Source: Paenibacillus sp. oral taxon 786 str. D14
GTDB taxonomy: Bacteria; Bacillota; Bacilli; Paenibacillales; Paenibacillaceae
Direction of reading: 5' to 3'
Assembly: GCF_000159955.1 (NCBI RefSeq)
Contig: NZ_GG695970.1
Location: forward strand, 318,856 to 382,855
Length of the DNA: 64,000 nt
How positions within the stretch are numbered: position 1 is the stretch's first letter; each line of letters begins with the position of its first letter. Both the position numbers and the translations under genes were made by a program. The notes under the pieces were generated by a model, which saw nothing but the letters and a program-made list of their open reading frames with translations, ran no database searches and was not told the DNA's origin. Below, in pieces: positions 57,898-64,000 of this stretch.

Positions 57898-59160
57898 ATG
57901 AAAGCGGAAATTATTGCGGTTGGTACGGAGCTGCTGCTTGGCCAAATCGTAAATACGAATGCGCAGTACTTGTCTCAGGAGTTAGCCGCACTCGGGCTCG
58001 ACGTTTATTTCCAAACCGTGGTCGGAGATAATATGAATCGGCTGGCGGAAGCGGTGAAGACGGCGTCGGGGCGGGCGGATGTGCTGATCCTTACCGGCGG
58101 GCTGGGTCCGACCCAGGACGATCTCACCAAAGAGGCGCTGGCTGAGGTACTCGGTCGGACGCTTTATATCGATCCGGATGCGATGGCGAACATCGAGCGT
58201 TTCTTTCAAGACCGGGGGGTCCCGATGACGGAGAACAACCGCCGCCAGGCGCTCGCCATTGAAGGAGGCACGCCGCTTCCGAATGAAACCGGACTGGCTG
58301 TGGGCAATGCGATTGCATTGAACGACAAGTTCTATATCGTGTTGCCTGGGCCGCCAAAGGAAATGAAGCCGATGTTCGAACATCAAGCGAAGCCTTGGAT
58401 TTTGAAGCATGTGCTGACCAGCGAGATGCCGATTTTTTCGCGGATGTTGAAGTTTGCCGGGATTGGCGAATCTGCATTGGAAACCAAACTGCTTGACCTG
58501 ATCCAGGCGCAAAGCGATCCTACGGTAGCGCCATATGCGAAGGAAGGCGAGGTCACGATTCGCATTTCCACCAAAGCGGCAAACGAGCAGGAAGCGGCGG
58601 TGAAGCTGGATGCGATGGAACGCGAGATTGCCTCGCGGCTGCCGGAGCATTTGTATGCAAACGTGGATGAACCCATTGAGAAGACGATCCTCGATTTGAT
58701 GGCTTCGCGCGGCCTTACGTTGAGCGCGGCCGAAAGCTGCACCGGCGGGCTGCTCATGGAGATGTTCACCGCGCTGCCCGGCAGTTCAGCCGTGTTTGCG
58801 GGCGGGATTGTCTGCTACTCCAATGAGATGAAGGAGAAGCTGCTCAACGTGCCGCATGACCTGCTGGAAGGCGAAGGCGCGCCCGGCGCGGTCAGCGCGG
58901 AAACGGCCAAAGTGCTGGCGGAGCAGGTGCGCCTGACCGTAGGCACCGACTTTGGCCTGGCGATCACCGGCGTGGCCGGCCCCGCCCATTCCGAGCGCAA
59001 GCCTGTGGGGCTTGTGTATATCGCGATTGCGCGCGAGGGAGCGGACACCGCCGTCTTCGAGCTGAACCTTAAGGGCAACCGCGAGATCATCCGGCTGCGC
59101 GCAGTGAAGTCGCTGTTCTACCAGTTGTGGCGGGTATTGCAGGGGAAACAGGGATTTTAG
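57898..59160 (+). CDS. cinA: CinA-family protein (competence/damage-inducible)
   Basis: 420 aa: N-terminal MoaB/MogA-like domain (KAEIIAVGTELLLGQIVNTN, GGLGPTQDDLTKEA) and C-terminal NMN deamidase-like CinA domain (LSAAESCTGGLLMEM, GIVCYSN). ATG 57898 follows AAAGGAGG. recA is the next gene as usual, but 1.25 kb away instead of nearly adjacent. Confidence 0.95.
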   Translation: MKAEIIAVGTELLLGQIVNTNAQYLSQELAALGLDVYFQTVVGDNMNRLAEAVKTASGRADVLILTGGLGPTQDDLTKEALAEVLGRTLYIDPDAMANIERFFQDRGVPMTENNRRQALAIEGGTPLPNETGLAVGNAIALNDKFYIVLPGPPKEMKPMFEHQAKPWILKHVLTSEMPIFSRMLKFAGIGESALETKLLDLIQAQSDPTVAPYAKEGEVTIRISTKAANEQEAAVKLDAMEREIASRLPEHLYANVDEPIEKTILDLMASRGLTLSAAESCTGGLLMEMFTALPGSSAVFAGGIVCYSNEMKEKLLNVPHDLLEGEGAPGAVSAETAKVLAEQVRLTVGTDFGLAITGVAGPAHSERKPVGLVYIAIAREGADTAVFELNLKGNREIIRLRAVKSLFYQLWRVLQGKQGF

Positions 59161-59381
59161 TGCTTTAATGCTCTCGGGGGCTCGTGCTCTTGTGGTCATG
59201 TGCTCTCGGTCACGTGCTTTCGCTGCTCTGTGTGCAGTGTTCTGTATGTAGTGCTCCATCTGCGTGTTCGGTAGTTTAGTACTTCGTGGCTTCCTTTCGC
59301 GCATTATCCCGATCAATCAGGGATGACGGAAGAAGCGCTTCAGCAATCCGGATGGGTGAATGTTCTTTGTTAAGCAGGCCC

Positions 59382-59465
59382 TTGTGCTTTGGAAGATTAT
59401 GACATATAATCAAGGTACGGAAGAACCGTAGCAAACTGATTTAGTTGTGCTGCGGTTCTTTTTTT
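59382..59465 (+). ncRNA. Possible short promoter-to-terminator transcript after cinA
   Basis: TTGTGC (59382-59387), 17-nt spacer and a perfect TATAAT (59405-59410) are followed almost at once by a terminator: AAGAACCG (59421-59428) with AGCA pairs with TGCT and CGGTTCTT (59453-59460), then T. A transcript would be about 45-50 nt. The hairpin alone could also be the cinA terminator. Confidence 0.4.
59421..59465 (+). terminator. Rho-independent terminator downstream of cinA
   Basis: 8-bp stem AAGAACCG / CGGTTCTT extended by AGCA / TGCT, loop of about 14 nt, followed by at least seven T. Confidence 0.85.
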
Positions 59466-59511
59466 GTTGTAAGAGAAACCATGGGGAGGGGAGAGTGGGA
59501 AGTAATTAAGT

Positions 59512-59660
59512 GAGTATGTAAGGAAGTAAATAAGGAAGTAAATAAGGAAGTAACAAGTAAATAAGCTAGTTAGCTGGTTAGCAGTAGAAAGTAAGTATCT
59601 GGTAATCCGGTAAGCAAACAAACAAGCAAGTAAATAGGAAAATAAGAAAGGTCGGGCTGT
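59512..59660 (+). repeat. AAGTAAATAAGG low-complexity tract
   Basis: GGAAGTAAATAA occurs twice in tandem at 59521-59545 and decays into AAGTAAATAAG, GTAAGCAAACAAACAAGCAA and similar. Purine-rich on this strand. Confidence 0.7.
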
Positions 59661-59710
59661 CGGTAGGCTCGTTTTGGTGCGTGCGCGTGGTGGGGGCAGA
59701 GAATCTGTTC

Positions 59711-59880
59711 GAAAAATCATATATAATAGTGCTCCGTAAGAGCAAATTTACGTGATATGTATGAAAAATCGAATATAATCCAGCACTATTGAGTCGATAC
59801 GAGCAAATATATATGAAAAATCGAACATAATCCGCGATTCCAGTTCATTTCGACGAATTATATATGAAAATTCATACATA
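59711..59880 (+). repeat. 52-bp degenerate tandem repeats
   Basis: GAAAAATC or GAAAATTC recurs at 59711, 59763, 59815 and 59866, giving steps of 52, 52 and 51 bp. Further shared blocks are ATATAATC/ACATAATC, GAGCAAAT and TATATAT. About three full units and a part. Confidence 0.8.
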
Positions 59881-59925
59881 TCAAGTTGTAGCGCAGTATG
59901 TGACCGCCAAGTAACGAACTTATGC

Positions 59926-60032
59926 AAACGCACTATGTAGCGCATGTACCGCACTAAAGCACTATGCAACGCACTATGTAACGCATTTATGCAACATATC
60001 ATGTAACGCACCATGTACCGCGCCATCACCCT
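59926..60032 (+). repeat. GCACTATGTAACGCA low-complexity tract
   Basis: Degenerate repetition of GCACTATG, TAACGCA, TAGCGCA and ATGTACCGC words over about 100 bp (for example 59929-59943 and 59971-59985). Confidence 0.65.
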
Positions 60033-60258
60033 GGTAGCACATTTCCAAAAGTACCCGCATCTAGGAGCAGGAGAGGTCTGCCAAGTAACAAACTCAGCGA
60101 TTCACCGCACAATAGAGCATCTAAGAAGCGCCTCAGTCACACCAACGTTTGTCCAGTTTACGGATTCCCAAGGGCAGCAGGCCTTTGGGGGCCCTCCCTT
60201 ACGGCAAAAGAGGGATAGGGAGAGGAGAGTCAGCGGTTTGGGAGGTGGAGAAATTTTA

Positions 60259-60272
60259 CGAATGTATGTTCG
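60259..60272 (+). promoter_or_regulatory. LexA (SOS) operator of recA
   Basis: CGAATGTATGTTCG fits the Gram-positive SOS box CGAACRNRYGTTYC with few changes. It lies 9 bp upstream of the recA -35 box. Confidence 0.85.
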
Positions 60273-60281
60273 AAAAAACGC

Positions 60282-60310
60282 TTGGCAAACATTCTAAAAC
60301 AAGGTACAAT
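60282..60310 (+). promoter_or_regulatory. Sigma-A promoter of recA
   Basis: TTGGCA (60282-60287), 17-nt spacer, TACAAT (60305-60310). Leader of about 90 nt with an AAGTATACTT palindrome. Confidence 0.85.
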
Positions 60311-60406
60311 GATATACGAAAGCAGTTACGAGAGGTCCGAAGTATACTTGAATTCAGTAACTTTAAGTATTCAATGATTTATATAACATTTAAGGATGTG
60401 AGCTGA

Positions 60407-61468
60407 TTGTCAGATCGTAAAGCAGCGCTGGAGATGGCGCTTCGCCAAATAGAAAAGCAATTCGGTAAAGGTTCGATTATGAAGCTTGGAGAATCGACGC
60501 ATATGCAGGTCGAGATCGTTCCAAGTGGATCGATCGCTCTGGATATCGCCCTTGGTACAGGTGGACTTCCACGCGGACGGATTATTGAAGTATACGGGCC
60601 GGAGTCTTCCGGTAAAACGACGGTAGCGCTGCACGCGATCGCTGAAGTTCAGAAGATCGGTGGACAAGCTGCCTTCATCGACGCCGAGCATGCGCTGGAT
60701 CCTTCCTATGCCAGCAAGCTGGGTGTCAACATCGACGAACTCCTGCTGTCCCAACCGGATACGGGGGAACAAGCATTGGAGATCGCTGAAGCACTCGTGC
60801 GCAGCGGCGCAGTGGACATTATCGTCATCGACTCCGTTGCGGCATTGGTACCTAAAGCGGAGATCGAAGGCGAAATGGGGGACTCGCACGTCGGCTTGCA
60901 GGCCCGCTTGATGTCTCAAGCGCTGCGGAAGCTGTCGGGGGCAATCAGCAAGTCGAAGACGATTGCGATCTTCATCAACCAGCTGCGTGAGAAAGTCGGC
61001 GTCATGTTCGGGAACCCAGAGACGACGCCGGGGGGCCGCGCGCTGAAATTCTATTCGACGATTCGTTTGGATGTACGCCGCGTTGAGACGATCAAGATGG
61101 GCAACGACATGGTCGGGAACCGGACGCGGATCAAGGTTGTGAAGAACAAGGTTGCGCCTCCTTTCAAACAGGCCGAAATCGACATTATGTACGGAGAAGG
61201 CATTTCCAAGGAAGGCAGCATTATCGATCTCGGGACGGAACTGGATATCGTGGATAAGAGCGGCGCCTGGTATTCGTATGCCGGCGAACGTTTGGGACAA
61301 GGCCGCGAGAACGCGAAGCAGTTCTTGAAGGAACATCCGGAGATTGCAAATGCAATTGAGCAGAAGATCCGCGAATCCAGCAATCTGACGACGTCAGTAG
61401 CTTCGGCTTCCGCCAGCGAACTGGAAGCGGAGTTTGCAGAAGAGCAAGCGCTGTTCGCAGATGAATAA
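60407..61468 (+). CDS. recA: Recombinase A
   Basis: Strand-exchange ATPase and SOS co-protease. 353 aa: Walker [27 protein letters not shown], Walker [16 protein letters not shown]-binding loop AGMEGEM-like [28 protein letters not shown], and an acidic C-terminal tail. The TTG start at 60407 follows AAGGATGTGA. SOS-controlled from its own promoter rather than from cinA. Confidence 0.98.
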   Translation: MSDRKAALEMALRQIEKQFGKGSIMKLGESTHMQVEIVPSGSIALDIALGTGGLPRGRIIEVYGPESSGKTTVALHAIAEVQKIGGQAAFIDAEHALDPSYASKLGVNIDELLLSQPDTGEQALEIAEALVRSGAVDIIVIDSVAALVPKAEIEGEMGDSHVGLQARLMSQALRKLSGAISKSKTIAIFINQLREKVGVMFGNPETTPGGRALKFYSTIRLDVRRVETIKMGNDMVGNRTRIKVVKNKVAPPFKQAEIDIMYGEGISKEGSIIDLGTELDIVDKSGAWYSYAGERLGQGRENAKQFLKEHPEIANAIEQKIRESSNLTTSVASASASELEAEFAEEQALFADE

Positions 61469-61489
61469 GCTTGTTAAGCCGTAACTATC

Positions 61490-61531
61490 AAGCGCTCTGA
61501 CCGCGGCAATATGCCGGGTCAGGGCGCTTTT
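61490..61531 (+). terminator. Terminator between recA and recX
   Basis: AAGCGC-CTGACC on the 5' arm pairs with GGTCAG-GCGCTT on the 3' arm with small bulges, then TTG. recX may be made by readthrough. Confidence 0.8.
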
Positions 61532-61586
61532 GCAGTACTTAAGGAAGCGGATGGATCGCCTAGGGCATAGACAGGAGGGATAGGAC

Positions 61587-62447
61587 GTGAGTACGTGGGG
61601 ACAATCGCGCAGGAAGGCTGCGGGAAGAAGAGATGGAGCTAACTCTGGCGAACGGAGAGAGGACGATATCGTAGATATCTCCGACGAGGCGTTCTGGGAG
61701 CCGCGGCCGCGGGATACCGGCTGGGATTCGAACCGAGAGGAGACGGAAGGCGAAATCCCTGCCGGATTGGACGCTTTCCCTGAGGACACTGAGCTTGCGA
61801 TCACGTCCGTGTTGATGCTAAAGCGGCCGAAGCATCGTTATCGGATCTCTTTTGGGGCATATACGCTGGAGGTTCACGAGGACGTGATGATCAAATACCG
61901 CATGATTAAAGGTGCGGTATTTACAAAAGAAGAACTGGAGGAAATCGTAGCAGCCGACGAGCGCCAACAGGGGTATGCCGATGCGTTGAAATATTTAAGC
62001 TTAAAGCCGCGAACCACCTATGAAATTGCACAACGTCTAGGCGAGAAAGGCTGGGGCGAAGAGACGATTCAAGATGTGCTTACCCGATTGCAATCAGAAG
62101 GTTATGTTAATGACGCTGCATACGCACAGGAATGGGCTTCTCAGCGCGTGAAATTGCGCGGGAAGGGGAAACTGTGGGTCAAGCATGAATTGCGCCAGAA
62201 GGGGATTTCCAAGGCGTATATCGAGGAGGCGCTTGGTGAGGTCAGCGAAGAGGACGAGTTTGAGAGTGCCTTGCAGCTGGGCATGAAGAAGTGGCGTTCA
62301 ACCACAGGGGAATTGCTTGACCGAAAACGTAAAACCGGGGCGTTCCTGCAGCGCCGCGGATATAGCGGAAGCGTCGTATCCCGGGTTATGCGGGAACTTG
62401 GCAACCGCGAAGAAATGCATGGAATGGATGAATGGGACGAAGAATAA
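61587..62447 (+). CDS. recX: RecX regulator of RecA
   Basis: Modulates RecA filament activity. 286 aa. The three-helix RecX repeats start about residue 70 (SVLMLKRPKHRYRISFG) and include LKYLSLKPRTTYEIAQRLG and GYVNDAAYAQEWASQR. The first 67 residues are an Arg/Glu/Trp-containing disordered extension not seen in B. subtilis RecX. The GTG start at 61587 is supported by AGGAGGG 7 bp upstream, so the extension is probably real. Confidence 0.92.
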   Translation: MSTWGQSRRKAAGRRDGANSGERREDDIVDISDEAFWEPRPRDTGWDSNREETEGEIPAGLDAFPEDTELAITSVLMLKRPKHRYRISFGAYTLEVHEDVMIKYRMIKGAVFTKEELEEIVAADERQQGYADALKYLSLKPRTTYEIAQRLGEKGWGEETIQDVLTRLQSEGYVNDAAYAQEWASQRVKLRGKGKLWVKHELRQKGISKAYIEEALGEVSEEDEFESALQLGMKKWRSTTGELLDRKRKTGAFLQRRGYSGSVVSRVMRELGNREEMHGMDEWDEE

Positions 62448-62766
62448 CAGGGCGAGGTAACTCCTGTCATTTGCTTGACAATATCTTTTCACAAATAATA
62501 AAATGAATTTGAGTCCATACCTTGAGGGCCCCTTTTTTCCTTCCAAAATTATGGGTCTGAAGGTATAGGATTTATGTTCTCCAATCAGGCAAAGTGCGTC
62601 CGCTAGGCTACTGCGGAGGAGTCATGCTTTTGCAGCATGAAGTGCTGAGCTGAAAGGGCAAGTCATGAATTCTTTGTATGGAATGATGAACCTAAGAAAC
62701 GAAAAGTAACTACAACTGCAAACATCCCAAGGAATGCCTTGGAGGAAACAACGGGGAGGTGAACAG
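62448..62766 (+). other. 319-bp gap with promoter and structured leader of rny
   Basis: Promoter TTGACA (62475-62480), 18-nt spacer, TAAAAT (62499-62504). The leader of about 255 nt has an ATACCTT/AAGGTAT pairing (62517-62567), CATGC/GCATG around 62623-62640, and CCAAGG-AATG-CCTTGG (62727-62742) 11 nt before the ribosome site GGGGAGGTG. No gene seen. Confidence 0.65.
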
Positions 62767-64000
62767 ATGCACCCAGTAATCTGGATCGTTCTCGTTGCAG
62801 CCGCTTTATTCTTTGGGTTCGTGATCGGGTATTTTATTCGCAAGTCTCTTGCCGAAGCTAAAATTTCCAGTGCAGAGCACGCGGCCAGCCAAATCCTAGA
62901 GAATGCTAGGAAGGACGCGGAAGCACTGAAAAAGGAAACGGTTCTGGAAGCCAAAGACGAAGTCCACAAGCTCAGAGCCGAAGCTGATAAAGACATTCGT
63001 GAACGTCGGAATGAAATACAACGACAAGAAAGACGATTGTTGCAAAAAGAAGAGTCGCTGGATAAAAAATTAGAATCGCTTGAACGTAAAGAAGAGCAAG
63101 TGGTCAGCAAAGAGAAACGGATCGAAGAAACCCAGCAACAAATCGACTTGATCTATAAGAGTCAGGTTCAGGAACTCGAACGGATTTCCAACCTTACCAT
63201 GGAAGATGCCCGTACGATCATTTTGAACAACGTAGAGCAGGAAGTTCGCCATGAAACGGCGCAGATGATTAAAGATATTGAACAGCAAGCGAAGGAAGAA
63301 GCGGATAAGAGATCCCGCGAGATCATTACGCTGGCCATTCAACGCTGCGCAGCTGATCATGTGGCGGAAACAACTGTTTCCGTCGTAACACTGCCAAACG
63401 AAGAAATGAAAGGACGGATTATAGGTCGGGAAGGCCGGAATATTCGTGCTCTCGAAACATTGACCGGGATCGATCTCATTATCGACGATACACCGGAAGC
63501 GGTGATTCTGTCGGGCTTTGACCCGATTCGCCGCGAAATTGCTCGGACCGCCTTGGAGAAATTGGTGGCGGACGGTCGGATTCATCCAGCCCGGATCGAA
63601 GAGATGGTCGAGAAATCCCGGAGAGAAGTGGACGAACGGATTCGCGAATATGGCGAGCAGGCTACGTTCGAGGTGGGCGTACATGCTTTGCACCCGGATT
63701 TGATCAAGATCTTGGGACGTCTCAAGTTCCGGACAAGCTACGGCCAAAACGTCCTGAAACACTCGATGGAAGTCGCTTATCTGGCCGGATTAATGGCTGG
63801 AGAGCTGGGCGAAGACATCACTCTTGCCAAACGGGCAGGTTTGCTGCACGATATCGGCAAAGCGCTTGATCATGAAGTGGAAGGATCTCATGTCGAAATC
63901 GGCGTGGAATTGGCTAAGAAGTATAAAGAACATCCGGTGGTTATCAACAGCATTGCCTCTCACCACGGCGATTGCGAAGCCACCTCAGTCATTGCCATGT
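62767..64000 (+). CDS. rny: Ribonuclease Y (3' end outside window)
   Basis: Membrane-tethered endoribonuclease that starts mRNA decay in Firmicutes. 411 codons are visible: membrane helix (about 3-25), long coiled coil (about 30-200), KH domain ([20 protein letters not shown], about 218) and the HD domain ([14 protein letters not shown], about 358; SHHGD near 399). It continues past base 64000. ATG 62767 follows GGGGAGGTGAACAG. Confidence 0.97.
   Translation, partial: MHPVIWIVLVAAALFFGFVIGYFIRKSLAEAKISSAEHAASQILENARKDAEALKKETVLEAKDEVHKLRAEADKDIRERRNEIQRQERRLLQKEESLDKKLESLERKEEQVVSKEKRIEETQQQIDLIYKSQVQELERISNLTMEDARTIILNNVEQEVRHETAQMIKDIEQQAKEEADKRSREIITLAIQRCAADHVAETTVSVVTLPNEEMKGRIIGREGRNIRALETLTGIDLIIDDTPEAVILSGFDPIRREIARTALEKLVADGRIHPARIEEMVEKSRREVDERIREYGEQATFEVGVHALHPDLIKILGRLKFRTSYGQNVLKHSMEVAYLAGLMAGELGEDITLAKRAGLLHDIGKALDHEVEGSHVEIGVELAKKYKEHPVVINSIASHHGDCEATSVIAM

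Larger units (their letters stand above)
59161..60258 (+). other. 1.1-kb gene-free repeat region between cinA and the recA promoter
   Basis: No believable gene on either strand: open frames are short and made of low-complexity codons. In order it holds a GTGCTCT-rich tract (59161-59285), a promoter-terminator pair (59382-59465), an AAGTAAATAAGG-rich tract (59512-59660), 52-bp tandem repeats (59711-59880) and a GCACTATGTAACGCA-type tract (59926-60032). Confidence 0.75.

Noticed and set aside
59711..59880. CRISPR array
   Set aside because: Repeats are degenerate over their whole length and contiguous; no unique spacers and no cas genes.
59748..60029. 93-codon minus-strand frame in the cinA-recA gap
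   Set aside because: Product is a by-product of the tandem repeats (Tyr/Ile/Arg words repeated), no ribosome site.
60013..60297. 94-codon plus-strand frame before recA
   Set aside because: Runs through a low-complexity tract, the LexA box and into the recA promoter; not a plausible gene.
60410..61336. 308-codon minus-strand open frame inside recA
   Set aside because: Antisense of recA, no start signal and no recognisable domain.

Overview
The window looks like a chromosome segment of a spore-forming, motile, Gram-positive bacterium of the Paenibacillus type. The reasons are a PolC-type replicative polymerase, RNase J and RNase Y, dipicolinate synthase (dpaAB), a SleB-type cortex hydrolase, a CheC/CheD chemotaxis system, frequent TTG/GTG starts behind strong GGAGG sites, and a gene order that follows the Bacillus subtilis segment from cheB to rny almost step by step. 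It is core genome: every intact gene is on the + strand, and the only minus-strand gene is a broken S41 peptidase. No tRNA, rRNA, CRISPR, prophage or insertion sequence was found.

Layout. 1-8724: end of the flagellar/chemotaxis operon (cheB, cheA, cheW, cheC, cheD, a small membrane protein, sigD, a FapA-like protein, a 106-aa protein, a SwrB-like protein, an MltG-N-like protein), closed by a terminator. 8791-13525: rpsB, tsf, pyrH, frr, uppS, cdsA. 13526-13994: repeat-rich gap. 13995-22579: dxr, rseP, proS, polC. 22580-22952: a second copy of the same repeat family, then a promoter and leader. 22953-33899: rimP, nusA, ylxR, ylxQ, infB, rbfA, nrnA, truB, ribF, rpsO, pnp. 34046-36870: ylxY, a M16 peptidase, dut. 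37118-38074: S41 pseudogene. 38248-42173: dpaA, dpaB, an asd relic, dapG, dapA. 42633-48256: RNase J, tepA, ylzJ, ftsK/spoIIIE. 48402-49235: sleB. 49336-55111: ymfF, ymfH, ymfI, ymfJ, ymfK and a RodZ-like gene. 55294-59160: yajQ, rimO, pgsA, cinA. 59161-60406: a 1.25-kb gap full of short degenerate repeats that ends in a LexA-controlled recA promoter. 60407-64000: recA, recX and the start of rny.

How the genes work together. The first block makes the chemotaxis signalling core, with its adaptation proteins and sigma-D. The rpsB-cdsA and rimP-pnp blocks supply translation factors, ribosome maturation, RNA turnover and lipid precursors. dapG and dapA feed aspartate carbon into dihydrodipicolinate, which dpaAB turns into spore dipicolinate. 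asd, which should sit between them, survives here only as a frameshifted remnant. Sporulation-type promoter matches (sigma-K before dpaA, sigma-G before sleB, sigma-E before ylxY) fit these roles. ymfF/H/I belong to the pathway that modifies elongation factor P.

The window holds no obviously new multi-gene system. The least explained material is an A-B-A repeat family whose complementary ends differ between copies yet stay paired, the cinA-recA repeat region with a possible promoter-terminator small RNA, the two decayed genes, an archaeal/eukaryotic-type proS in the ancestral proS locus, and small uncharacterised proteins in the motility operon.
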